A DNA stretch of 64,000 nt, taken from contig JAMYGW020000004.1 of NCBI GenBank assembly GCA_025617375.2, positions 248,001 through 312,000 of the forward strand. The letters are read 5' to 3'. This DNA is from Acarospora socialis. Its lineage: Eukaryota; Ascomycota; Lecanoromycetes; Acarosporales; Acarosporaceae. Position 1 is the stretch's first letter; every line of letters starts with the position of its first letter. Below are positions 12,737-24,119 of this stretch, one piece after another. The translations under genes and the position numbers were made by a program. The notes beneath the pieces are model-generated. The model was not told the DNA's origin. It did not search any database and saw nothing but the letters and a program-made list of their open reading frames with translations.

Positions 12737-13349
12737 TTTGACGGAGTGTGGTCGCGACTAAACGATGGCGATTGAATTTTCAGTTGACACTGGAAGCCCA
12801 GTCCACTTCAACCAGCACAAGACCACGTCTTTAGATTGGTTTGAGTTTCTCTTCCTTCTCGCAAAACTCCTGCTGAGACCTCGCTCTAACCCGGACGCAA
12901 CAATATCTCCGTGTTGGCCACCCGCCAGGCCTTTGGCAAACCCTGCGACCAGGGCGCCTCCGACTATCCACCCCTCCTAGACAGCCGTAGTCGATTCGGA
13001 AAAGGCGCGTGATCGCGTTGGAAGTTCTACTCTCGGACCTGGAAGAGATATCGCAATGACAGACGCGATATTTCTTGTGTTTTAGATGGGGTGAGGTTTG
13101 ATGTCGTGTGTTGTAAGGAAGTAAGTCGCCTCACTAGGCTGAGATCGCTAAGAGGCTAAAGATGGCGGCTGGCAGAGCCGCATTTGCTTACGTAACAACC
13201 CGGACTCCAATTCACCGCGAGTATGAATTAAACGCCTTGAGTGTTATCTCTTCTCAATGTTATGTGATGGGAATTGGAGATCCATGTGGTGCTTGTCGCT
13301 TGAAGTGGATGTCTTGTTCCACCATGGTGATACAGTCACCGGATGAATC
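12737..13349. promoter_or_regulatory. Divergent promoter between RPB1 and SWD1
   Basis: 613 bp separate the two start codons. Both flanking genes are housekeeping transcription/chromatin genes. No clear TATA box or recognised factor site is seen. Small ORFs in it show no conserved signal. Confidence 0.55.
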
Positions 13350-15070
13350 ATGAATCTGTCACTTATTGACCCCTTTGTTCTCGCGCAAGACTACCCGGAT
13401 TCCCTCACTGGCAAGCTTCGTAAGTGTCAGACTTCAGGACTTCTCGATAATAGCAACAACAACTAACTTGGCGCAAGGTAGTGGGCATGCGACTTGCATT
13501 CGCTTCAATCGCAAAGGGGACTTTTTAGCTTCTGGAAGGGTTCGAAAGCGGAAGGGCTCGGAGTACGCTGAACATATCAGCTGATTATGTTTGAAGGTGG
13601 ACGGCACGATTGTGATCTTCGATGTGGAAACAAACGGAGTGGCCCGTAAGCTGCGAGGTCACACACGTCAGATACAATCGTTAAGGTATTGTCATTCGCC
13701 CTCCAGAGCCCGGGCAACGAGTTTATAGAGTATAGTTGGTCTCGCGACGGCCGGTATCTACTAAGCTCCTCGCAAGATTGGAAATGCGTTCTTTGGGACT
13801 TGAGAGATGGTTCGAGAGTGAAGACGGTCCGGTTTGAAGCGCCGGTTTACATCGCCGAGCTGCACCCATATAATCAGTCAGTGGACACCAGTCAGCCGGG
13901 TACGAATCTCGACACTAATGCATCTTGATAGCTTCCTCTTCGTTGCTTCGCTTTTCGAGGACCAGCCTATGCTGGTTGACATATCCTCAACGATTCCCGT
14001 TAAACGCACCCTGCCTTCAGCGCCGAAGCGACCTCATATTGACGGCGAAGATCTCAATGAGAAGCAGCTCGCCCAAGATGCGAAGCAATCGACCTGTGTC
14101 ACCATCTTCACTGCCCTGGGCAACCACATCATAAGCGGGACCAGCAAAGGCTGGCTGAATATCATCGAGACGGAGTCGTCCGAAACCATACACTCCACCA
14201 GACTGTGTAACGGCGTAGTGATCTTCTTACGACTCACTGCATCCGGACGGGACATGGTTGTAAACTCTAGCGATCGGGTCATTCGGACCATTCCAATGCC
14301 GGATCTCTCCCAAGTGGATCTGGACGTGGAGAACATCAAGATCGAAGTGGAGCATAAGTTCCAGGACGTAGTCAACCGACTTTCATGGAATCACGTCGCG
14401 TTTAGTGCGACCGGAGAGTACGTCACAGCATCTACTTACATGAACCACGATATCTACGTGTGGGAAAGAAGTCATGGCAGCTTGGTCAAAATCCTAGAAG
14501 GTCCGAAAGAAGAGCTCGGAGTGGTCGAGGTACGATGCTCACGATAACAGATACCTTCATATTCGATTATGGAGTTGCTAAGGTTGATAGTGGCACCCAC
14601 ACCGCCCTCTAGTCGCGGCCTGTGGACTGGAGACCGGTCGTGTCTACCTCTGGTCGATCATCACACCACAGCGCTGGTCAGCTCTCGCTCCCGATTTTGC
14701 CGAAGTGGAAGAAAACGTCGAGTATATAGAACGAGAAGATGAATTCGACATCCACCCGATCGAAGAGATCCACAAACGTCGTCTCGATCTCGAAGACGAA
14801 GACGTCGACGTTCTCACGATCGAACCGGTGAAGGGAGAGTTCGAGGAAGAAGCGTTCCGCATGCCTGTCTTGTTGGATATTGACGACAGCGAGAGCGAGG
14901 AGGAGATTGTGGCCGTCGGGCCGGGGACCATGAGGCGGAAGAGCCCTGGAGAGGGGCGAGAATGGATGAATGGCGCCGAAAGCGCAGGGAGTGGGGAAGA
15001 ACACGGGTCGTCGAAGAAGCCGGCCACGAATGGCTCCTCAAGGTCACAGAATAAGACGAGGAGACGTTGA
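13350..15070 (+). CDS. SWD1: COMPASS (Set1 complex) WD40 subunit Swd1/RbBP5-like
   Basis: Six exons (13350-13419, 13478-13539, 13597-13685, 13736-13876, 13932-14529, 14591-15070) sum to exactly 480 codons. The N-terminus MNLSLIDPFVLAQDYPDSLTG is the family signature. WD repeats follow: GHATCIRFNRKGDFLASG-RVDGTIVIFD, GHTRQIQSLSWSRDGRYLLSSS-DWKCVLWDL, then further blades to HPHRPLVAACGLETGRVYLWS. An acidic tail (EVEENVEYIEREDEFDIHPIEE) resembles the RbBP5 activation segment that contacts the SET domain, and a basic tail follows. Swd1 is a core structural subunit of the H3K4 methyltransferase. Four of the five introns fall within the first third. The stop lies 198 bp from the convergent neighbour's stop. 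Confidence 0.93.
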
Positions 15071-15268
15071 TGTTGGGAAGACTGGCGATTATTTCGCCTT
15101 CTTTACGGTACTTCATGATTGCATGGCGTACTCCGGACGCAGATCAATTTTTCCAATAGCCACCTAAGCTTCATTTATAGTAACGCCGAAGTACCTCAAC
15201 AACTCATTATCCTACACACACGAAACCCACCAGAGCACCCCGACCACCAACCGCCTCCCTTCCCCACC

Positions 15269-17614
15269 TCAATATCCCCGGTCCCTCATCTTAATCTCCC
15301 TCCACACCCTCCCAAACTCCCCTTCAATCTCCTCATCATCCTCCTCCTCCTCCTCCCCACCATCCTCCTCCAACCCCTCCCCCATCTCCACCTCCCTCCC
15401 CTCCCCCCTCTCCCAGCTCAACCCACTCCCCAACAACCGCGCATCGTTCCGCCTCCCCCCCTCCCCATACACCCGCAACAACCTATCCAAACACCCGCCC
15501 TCGCCATCCAGCACGACCTGGCAATTGACGCACACGCGCAACGGACACCCCCCGCAGACCCCGTCGGCGAGCCCCGAGCACACGGCGCAGCTGGTCTGAC
15601 GCATGTAGGCCTTCGGGCCGGGCGCGAGGTGGGAGTCCGCCGAGTGGCGCGGGAGGTCCGCGAAGGGGCCGTGGCGCGCGTGCGTGCCGATGGCGAGGCG
15701 GTATGCGAAGCAGGGGCGGCACATGGTGCTGACGTAGTCGGCGGGGGCGTCGTCGGCGGCGGCGGCGGAGGAGGAGGGTTCGGCGTTGGGGGAGGTGGTG
15801 AGGGCGGCGGCGTTCTCTGAGTAGGGCTTGAAGCGGATGCCGCCGGGAATGCCCCACGGCTGCTCGTCGCGGCACCAGTGGCATTGTTTCGGGTCCGCCG
15901 TGATGTTGATTTGGCTGAGGTCCAGCTGCTCGATGTTTAGCAGGGTGGGGGCCGCGACTTGTGGTGGAGCAGGTTGATGGCCGGCGTCTTGCAACGGGGC
16001 CAAGGACGCCATCTCGGCCTCGGGCCCAAGCAGGTCGCGGATTTTGGTGAAGCTGTGTAGGCACGTTTCGTGGAGGCGGGTGTCGACGTTCTTCTCCTTG
16101 CCCCATTCGATCCAGCATTCGGCTTTGATGATCTCAGCTTTGACGGCGCGTCGGATCGTGTTTGGCGGCTCGTGCTGGCTGGTGCGGTTCTTGAATCGTG
16201 CTTGCACGTCCGCGAGAGCGAGGTCGCGGTGTTCTTGGGAGGGGAGCTGTGCGTTGAAGGCCGTGATCGCGTCGCCGTGCACTCGGTTCTGAGCTTCTAG
16301 TTTCTCACGAAGGGATAGTAGACCTTTCTTTGCCAGAATTCGGTCGTTGTATGCTTCCAGTTGGAGGACGATGGAGGCTGGATCCATGTTACGATAGGTA
16401 GGGTCGGGTCCCTTGGGATCGGGGGCTTGAGGAGGACCGACTGGCTGAGCAGTCACCCCTGTACCTTGAGAAATAGGCTGGTAGAGGTTGGTTTGAGAAA
16501 CGCGTGACGTGGGATGGGGAAGTTGAATGTTGGTAGAATTTAGAGGTTGGCGCGTAGACGCTGTCGAGGTAACACTTTGATCAAGTCCATGATAATAAGC
16601 TCCTGGCAGACTTTGATGTACTTGAGCTCCCGCCATGGTCTGGAGATTTGGAAGTTGAATGGTGGTAGAAGTCCGAGGTTGCCGCGTAGACACTATCGAG
16701 GTAATACTCTGATCATGTCCCTGATAATAAGCTCCTGGCAGATCTTGAGCTCCCGCCATGGCTTGAATGTGATCGATCTGCAGATATTCAGCTAACTTGA
16801 CCATATCATTGGAGTAGGTAACACAGATCTCAATTTTGGGAGCGACAGGGACAACTTACAGGAGGCGCAGCAGGAGTGAGAATAGGATTGTGAGTGAATG
16901 ATGGTTCTTGAGCACCCTCCGACTGGACACAAGATTAGCTCTTGCAAAGACTCAGATCGAGAAAAAGGTCACCTACCGGTTGAGACATCTGCATATACGT
17001 ATCTTCCAACCCTCCAAAAGCCGTCTGCTGCCGCGGCGCGTTCCTCAACGCAGGGTCGAGCGTAAGGTTTTGAGTGAATGACGGTAGCTGAGCACCCTCT
17101 GACTTGACGCGAGATGAGCATTTCGACATATTCGAGAAAAGTGAAGCTCGATCACCTACCAGTTGAGACATCTGTGTGTATGTAGCTTCTTCACCTTCAG
17201 CAGATGTCTGTTGTGGCGGTAAGTTGGTTGACGACATAGTAGCAGGCACAGATGTGATGATTTTGAGTTTGGGTTTGCGAGTTGCAGGTGTTCGTGCTTC
17301 GAGGTCAGAAGACTGTGCTAGTGTAAGATATTCACTGTTGTTTTGGGGGAGGTGAAGCCTGGCGGTAAGATGGTTAGATGACAGGCTTGACCATAACTCA
17401 CATCTTGATGAGAAGGAACTGCATCTGTTCTATTGTTTTGAAGGTTAGAGGTTCTGTTTGTGAGCGTGACAGCAAAAGAGCTCTGATATACGTAGGGCAC
17501 GCTTGGCTGTGACTGGCTGATTGAAGAGGGTACTGCTGCCTGTGGTCCAGATCCAGGGCGTTGTGACTCGAGTATTGCTCTGAGAGCATCCGAAAGAGCT
17601 TCATCCAAGTCCAT
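15269..17614 (-). CDS. Uncharacterised Cys-rich protein with duplicated exons
   Basis: Five exons (17402-17614, 17160-17312, 16977-17102, 16860-16922, 15269-16795), all in phase 0, give 694 codons including the stop. The start is MDLDEALSDALRAIL. The N-terminal half is Gln/Ser/Thr-rich and repetitive; exons 2-4 share QMSQ ends and SEGAQ starts, and exon 5 opens with two copies of a block ending STRQP-(x)-ST-(x)-IQLP. A helical region follows at about residues 325-440 (SIVLQLEAYNDRIL). The C-terminus holds Cys pairs spaced like a zinc-binding domain: CHWC, then CRPC, CAVC, CGGC, CVNC, ending in an acidic tail. I do not recognise a named family. The Cys layout suggests a treble-clef or double zinc ribbon, but that is inference. 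The high GC of the last exon creates antisense open frames that are shadows. Confidence 0.62.
16520..16763 (-). repeat. Tandem ~120 bp coding duplication
   Basis: Two adjacent imperfect copies (about 16520-16641 and 16651-16763) encode AGAQ...LPGAYY-(HG/QG)-DQS-(V/I)-TS-STRQP-IQLP. They differ by scattered substitutions and small in-frame length changes, so the duplication is not very recent. Confidence 0.75.
16891..17183 (-). repeat. Duplicated exon-intron-exon junction unit
   Basis: Units at about 16891-17000 and 17071-17183 resemble each other across an exon end, a 54-57 bp intron and the next exon start. Both introns start GTAGGTG after codons for MSQ-(L/P) and are followed by SEGAQ. The copying therefore spanned introns and happened at the DNA level. 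Confidence 0.7.
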
Positions 17615-18243
17615 GGTCTGACCTAGCTGTTTAGATATGCTCTCACCGCCGTTCGGAGATTAGATGATTGCTCTAAGTCCACACGTCTCAAGCTGAACAG
17701 GTTACCTTGATGTGCTGTGTTGACACGTAGTACTCGTGTCTGTTGCCGCGTCAGTGTCGAGAGGTGTGAAAGAGTTTGTGTATAGTATCAGCTGCACAGA
17801 CCGGAAAAGAACGTGTGATCCACTGCTGACTCGGCGATGACCCAGGGCTTAGCGGAGGGGAGTCTCAGCGTACCACCAAAGACTCTTGGAACGAGTATGA
17901 ACACATATGAGCAGACGTGTTGAGAGGAACATAAGACATTGGGGTGTTAGTAAGTCTTTCACATATATACATATTGAAAGCAACGAGCAGCAGAGTGGTA
18001 TGATCGCGACGACGATACAGCGGGAACATTCGCAGTCATATCATGGCAGCAATTACTCACGGAAACGCTATGCATCAGGCTTGAACGAGTGCTATGACTG
18101 GATGCTGGGGTATCTCTGAACTGTAATGCAAGCTAGATCGACAAGAAAATCAGTATGTACAAAAGCATTGCTCGGACCATCAGCATTCGAGTGTCTTGCC
18201 TGGGGATTTCATGGAGGACTTGAAAAAAGTAAGGAGATCCTGC
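17615..18243. other. Intergenic: promoter of Cys-rich gene, 3' side of glycosyltransferase
   Basis: Nothing recognisable is seen in these 629 bp. A 70-codon + strand ORF at 17907-18119 has no conserved motif and is probably chance. Confidence 0.45.
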
Positions 18244-21200
18244 TCAAGCCGGTCCGGTGGAGCTTTCTCCAATTTTGCCGTTGAGCTTTAAGCTTTCTTC
18301 CAAAGCCCGTTTCATGTCATCATCATTGTCGTCATCTTCGTTCCCGTTGTCGTTACCTACTCTGGATTTCCCCTTTGTCTCATGCTTTCTTCTGTGTTCT
18401 TGCTCCGCCAAGCTCTGCTTCTTGACATAATCAAGCACGATTTCTTCTTCAGTCTTAGCTCGAGCATCGTCTTCCTCCCGGAGTATTTGAGCTTTCTTTG
18501 ATTCTTCCATTACTCTCTGCAGCTCTGCCTCTTCTTCTAATGTGTTGCCTGCTGAACGTGTATCCGATGATGTGGTCTGTTTCGACAGCTCTATTGCTTC
18601 TCGGATAGCTTCGTCATCATCGTTGTCAATACCTGAGTCTGAACCATCGCCGTGACGATGGTGATCTTGCACGCTCCGGTGTAAAGCAGCTTCAAGAACT
18701 TCGTCGTGATCGCCGGCCTCCTCCGTACCTCTGCCGGAACCAGTCGAGGTTGATGACCGACGTGCTTGAGCTGCCTCAGCGACGCTGGCTTGTATGGCAC
18801 GGTTAAGCGCATCGTCCTCATCACCTTCTTGCGATGCCCGTTGGAGCTCAGCCACACTTGCTCTTATGGCTCGCTCAATCAATCTGTCCTCTTCTGGATT
18901 CCCACGAGAGGTTGCAGTCACGGATCGTTGAATGGCTTCCTCCAGTTCAGGCTGCTCCTGAGTTGTCTCGTTTTGCCCCTGACCGGTGTGAGCGTCATGG
19001 AGCCCAGACTGGGACCGCGAAAACCATTGCGGGGGCCCCCTAACCCCTTGCTTTCCCATCTTCGGCTTCTTGTCTTTCACATGCTTATTCCGGTCCTCAG
19101 ATGACAGATGTCTCCTTATATAATCTCTAGGAGATGCTCCGAAGTCTTTGGATTTGTCGCTTTTAAGCTTGAGCTGGACTGCATGCCAGCGGCGAACCAC
19201 ATCAAGCCGTTCCTCTTCACTAGAGGATTTCCACTCCTCGAAACCTTGCGCAGTGCGCGAAGCAATGATGTAGTTTTGCACACTCGACCCCATATGGCTT
19301 TGGATCTCTTTATAGATGCCTTTGAAGGTGTATCCAGGGAGAGCCCAGATAGCTTGACAACAGGTCAACGCTGTTTCTGAATATGCTGCAGATACGCGAC
19401 TTACCTGCTGTAGGCTTGAGCATTAAGCCACCAATACCTTTTCCAAAACCTTTAATCAGGCCAGCAACGCCTTCTTTCTTGGCTCCATCGATAGGTTGAG
19501 TCACGAAGCCGGCAATGCCATCATACATACCCAAGCCAAAACCCTATACAGCCATGAATAAGTCTTTTCGAAGATTTTACAAGGGTGGAACTTACCTTCC
19601 CAGCCGCCTTCAGCCCAGATTGGAAATCAGTAATCTTATCTGCTTGCCGCACAGTGTCATCCCCATATAGTTTGGGAGCATTGTGGAATCCGCGTGCGAT
19701 ACCCAAGGTAAAATCCATGGGCGACTTGAGCGCTGCACTTACGATCCGACCCACACCCTTCCCGGCGCCAAGAGCTACTTCGACAGAGTGCTGGTTGCAA
19801 GCAGCGAGCGCCGCTTGGGTTTTAGAAGGGGAACGGAAATGTTTGGCTGAGTCTTGCCTAACATGCTCCTCACTCGGAGTTTGTCCCGTGGGGATCTGCG
19901 AGTTAGCGGTCGTTGGATTTGGGGTTGACGCTTGCTCATCTAATGAGCTGAGGTCGTTCACGGTATCCGTGGACGAAGTGATCGGCGAAGTGGTCCCTCC
20001 TGATAAGGTAGCTTGTTAACGACATTGATCATCAAAGGTGCTTCGATAGGAAGACACTAACCGCCATCCCTCATCGAGCCTGAACGATCGTCCGTAAGCG
20101 AAGATCCTTCAGAGCTATTGGTTGTGGACTGGGGCATCAGATCAGCCGTAGTTGCCCGGTCAGCGTGGGCTGGGTGTTCTGCTGATTCTGGGCCTGCCGA
20201 TCGTTCTGATGGTTTGATCTTCAATGCTCTCAATACCTCGACGGGCATATCTGCAAAGCCCATCATCATGCTTCCAAAAGTACCTAAGAGCGCAGCAGTA
20301 GCGCCTGATATGGGATCCCATGGGCCATCCTCAGAGTCATACTCGCGCGGCCGGTACCTGCATGAGTTCAGCGGAAGCGGAAGGCCCGCAAAACTGTATT
20401 CATACTCACAATTTGAGGTTGTTTAGATTCAAAAGCCCCTCGTTGATCAACACTGTTGCCGCGAACGCACTCAACCTGATACTAGTACGCTTCACACGCC
20501 AAACCGCAACGCGGCTTGGAGTTAGAGCACATCTCAAATCGTCCATACCCAGGCATCGATGAAAGCTGACTGCCCCAATGTCAGCTCCTTTCTCGGAACT
20601 AATTTTCGCACCCAAATCCTGGGCTTTTTGTAACGCCGTAGGCTTGAGGGCCTCTAGAATTGCCTTAGCAAGACTGTCGGCGGTAAGATGCTTGTACGGT
20701 ATGGGCTGTGGTCCGGCCCCTGCTTTTGCCACCATGGAACCCCAAAAGGGTTGATCTCCGAAGAAAGGTACTACCACAGTTGGTTTACCGCAGGCGATTC
20801 CGGCTGCCGTTGTACCCGCACCGCCGTGGTGCACCACGCAAGAGACATGTTTAAACAGCCAGTCATGCGGAACGTTACCAAGCATAAAGACACCCGTTGG
20901 TACATCATGCTCATCTGCGCCAAACCCACCCCATCCTTTCGAGACCAGGGCCCGTTGACCCGTCTTCTTGACAGCATCAAAAATCAACCTTGTCATAGCA
21001 TTGGGATCATCAACTACTATGGATCCAAATCCGATGTAGATTGGAGGTGATCCAGCTTGTAAGAAAGCTGCTAATTCTGGGGGTGGGGTGTAGCTAAAAG
21101 CTGCAGATAGGAAGTAAAACCCGGCAATGTCGATATGAGGTCCCCAGTCCTTGGGTTTTGGAATCAACGCTGGTGACCTAGCAGTGTAAAATATTAGCAC

Positions 21201-22721
21201 CACTACCCAGACCAACCTATCGACCATTGACGTGAGACGCACCAGCAGTAAGTAAAGGGTATCTTCAGTCGACTGGCCATCCCAGGCGCCCACATCAGGC
21301 TGATAGCTTCTAGACCCAAGCTCTTCTCTCTGAATCTGTTGATAATGTCGCCAAGACCTTGCCAAGTCATCATCTCAACAAGTGCATAACTGACAAAGTT
21401 TGTCAAGCTAGTATCAGCGTTGGAAGATTCAATGTTTGCGAGAGGGTGCGGGAATGCTTGAGTGGGCGACCACGGCATACTATGGATCGAGTCAATTAGG
21501 TCTACCGTTGTAGCTGAGTAGTAACTTACGTAAACATCAAGTGTAACGGGATGCCCATCTTTTCTGCGATATGGATGTGTGCGAAGCTCGGTGGGTTCGC
21601 AATAATGGCGTCGGCGACGAAAGGCTTGTCTGCAGAGTTACTACTGACAGAAATGCCACTATCGAAGCTTATTCTATCGGCCTGATTGTCCGAAGCCTCA
21701 ATTCCGGTTCCGTCACCTGCTTCTATACAAGATCTCCAACATCCTTGCACGATTTCATACATTCCTTTCCGCCTCTTCCCAACATCGCCACTCCGTAGAG
21801 AGTCCATTCCTGGCATCAAGCCGGGATTCTTGACCATGAAGGCCATCAATTCGGCCGGATCACCGCCTATACTGAAGAACTCTAGCCCATTCTCCTCCAC
21901 AAGTTGCTTGAAAGTCGGGTGAGTTGCTAGACGTACTCGGTGGCCGTAGGTCGCTTTCAAGACCTTGCCTAGTGAAACAAAAGGCTGCACATCTCCACGC
22001 GAGCCGACGACGTGAATGACAACATTGAGCGGCGGAGGCGGCTCCTGACCAGGCTGCCCGCCCAAAGAACGAGGTATGTAGCCTGGTGGGAGTTGCTCTT
22101 CCTCAAGTTGGACGTTTAACTGGCTGCGCAAGGCAGGTACTAACAGGTTCGACAGTCTGCGGGACTTCTGATTGATGTTGATGTCCACACGTCCATCACC
22201 TACAGAGACAGTTAAATTGACGTGTCTTGACTCGGAATGACTTCAAACGGACTTGCAACCCTGGCTTGGGTATCAAACCCATCCTGTCTGATGTCAACTT
22301 CCCCATAATGCTCGCTGTATGCTGGCGGAGGTGCTTCCTCTATGGGCCTGTCAACTTCGCCTCCAGTTCTGCTGCTAGAGTCACCCAAGTCGGTAGTCTC
22401 GGTTCCATGTGCCTGTTCCGTGTTGTTTGGCGGTAGATTTAGCCTACAACAGTTAGCTAGAATGTGACAATTGTCTGTCCGCAGTACGCACGACTGGCCA
22501 GTAGATCCGCCTAACCCAGAATCCATGGTACCACCTTCATTCCGGGTTGGTTGGCTCTCAGGTCTCGGCCGGTGCGGTGATCTTGGGGGGATGTCTGGCG
22601 TTTGCTCGAGGCCGGTTGCTGTTACTGCTGCTGTTGCCGGAATTTGATCATCTTCGAGACGTGGAGGTTCACCTGTATTTGGCGCATCCTCCTGACGAGT
22701 TGGAGGTGTAGAAGACATCAC
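18244..22721 (-). CDS. Sterol/UDP-glycosyltransferase with VPS13/ATG2-like tail and UIM motifs
   Basis: Nine exons (22492-22721, 22253-22443, 21530-22199, 21243-21479, 20410-21177, 20062-20357, 19596-19999, 19405-19543, 18244-19352) sum to 4,044 bases, or 1,347 residues. The GT-B fold starts at about residue 195 with HVVGSRGDVQPF and ends with the nucleotide-sugar motif VHHGGAGTTAAGIACGKP and PFFGDQPFWG at about 558-590, as in sterol 3-beta-glucosyltransferases. No GRAM/PH region like that of Atg26 is apparent in the Pro-rich N-terminus. After it, about residues 865-1000 carry Gly-rich amphipathic helices (GAGKGVGRIVSAALKSP, GLGMYDGIAGFVTQPI, GLIKGFGKGIGGLMLKP) resembling VPS13/ATG2 C-terminal segments. 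The final 230 residues hold about seven UIM-like motifs (EEAIQRSV, NRAIQASV, REAIELSK, KRALEESL). Activity on sterol or lipid is family inference. Confidence 0.85.
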
Positions 22722-23401
22722 GGAGCTTCGCTTCTAGTACGCCGGCCGAGGATCTCCCTTATCGCTAAGACGTAGTGGTGGTTGTTGTAGAAGTTGCTTG
22801 ATCACAGAAGCAGTCAAAGAATGGTCGAGCAGATGGCCGCGTTAGGACACTGAAGTCGAGCAATTATTGGACTCTGTAAAGGACATTACGTATGCACATT
22901 CGTTGCTGGGCAGCAGACATGAGTCAACCCAAGAGTAAGGGGCAGGCTTTGGGAATATATAAAGGTTTCTGGAGAAGATGTTGTCTTGAAGCTCATTATC
23001 GACGGCAGTTGTGTAGCGAGCAGCTGAATACCGTCCGTTCATTCATTGCCTTCCAGAGCTGGGATCTTGTTGTTAAAGGTATGACGTTGAGCTCACAGTG
23101 AAGCCTATTCATTTGGTAGATACGCGTAACCGATGGCTTGGTGCCTTGATACATAGTCGGCCGATATTCGTAGGAAGTAGCTCCGTACCTACCTGCCTTA
23201 CCTAATCAAACCCTCTGGTTCTACCATATAGGTAGTATTCAGGGTTCAATATCACCATGTCAGAAGAAAACACACCTCTAGCCAGACAGAGAGGTCTAGA
23301 GGTGCCCGGAACCTTTTTTACCGGCACAGTATAATGCTGTGAGCAGTCATGGCCGACATTGGTTGGATCAGTTAGCAGTACAAAAGTCGGACACACATTT
23401 T
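22722..23401. other. Intergenic upstream of the glycosyltransferase
   Basis: This is the presumed promoter of the leftward glycosyltransferase. It contains a small hairpin at 23273-23304 and otherwise nothing recognisable. Confidence 0.45.
23273..23304. repeat. Perfect 9-bp inverted repeat (hairpin)
   Basis: CACCTCTAG at 23273-23281 and CTAGAGGTG at 23296-23304 are perfect inverted copies around a 14-base loop. It lacks a following T-run typical of terminators. Its function is unknown. Confidence 0.6.
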
Positions 23402-23671
23402 ATGCAACAGCCAGTCTCATACATCAACAGCCCAGATGAGATGGTTTCAAGCTTTTCTAAGAGACCCAAGGGCGAGAAGGCAAAGGTGGTAAACCAACTA
23501 TGGACGTTGCCTCCATTCCTAGAACGATGGGACCTGTATTACTTGTCTGATCGAGGCTTGCTTATATGCTGTACATGTGGAGCTGCACTCTGGGGAGACA
23601 AGACCTTGATCCACCTGGTAGAGGCCCATGGTCTTGACGTCTGGTATACAGAGTTTGATCAGCTTGTGTGA
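23402..23671 (+). CDS. Possible small C2H2-type protein (unsure)
   Basis: This 89-codon ORF is open without an ATG back to 23339. It contains LLICCTCGAALWGDKTLIHLVEAHG, split here as CTCGAALWGD and HLVEAH, giving Cys-x2-Cys-x(11)-His-x4-His spacing. That resembles fungal proteins with an L-(I/V)-C-x2-C...HL...H core, such as the zinc-finger-like region of DUF3505 proteins. It may be a fragment of a larger decayed gene: the next 250 bp to about 23950 are open in other frames but show no motif. There is no intron or promoter support. The small size and isolated position make this a weak call. Confidence 0.3.
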   Translation: MQQPVSYINSPDEMVSSFSKRPKGEKAKVVNQLWTLPPFLERWDLYYLSDRGLLICCTCGAALWGDKTLIHLVEAHGLDVWYTEFDQLV

Positions 23672-24119
23672 ACGTTGCCTCTTTACCGCCACAACCTGGC
23701 CTGGGGAGCGTCCCTCACAGACCTGCAGATCTACCGGCTGTGGCTCATCTCAAGGTTGGGAATGGTTAAAAGTGCACGCTCTGCGCCTATGCCATGGATT
23801 CGCAGCGCCGTGGGGCAGAGCATGTGCAAAGCTGTCATGCCGAACGGACCTTTAGACCAGATCGAGTCCGGTATGGAGAGGTGGCAAAGGTCCACCATCA
23901 CTATCCCTTCCGGAACCTCCATAGACATTTTGCAGTTGCATGATGCATGATGCCAACATGGAGTTCTTGTTAGCTGTGCCCCGCTTTCCGTCCCCGCTAC
24001 GGATTACGATTACCGATCGAGAATACTTGGGCTTCAATATTACCAAAGCGCAACATCAAGAAGTTTAGATTTTATTCGTTTACCTACAAGCTATACCACG
24101 CCCTCCAGCTTCCGAGAAC

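Noticed and set aside
15119-15820. 233-codon + strand ORF opposite the Cys-rich gene
   Set aside because: Pro- and Gly-run shadow of a GC-biased exon; the minus-strand protein has structured Cys pairs and an exact exon sum.
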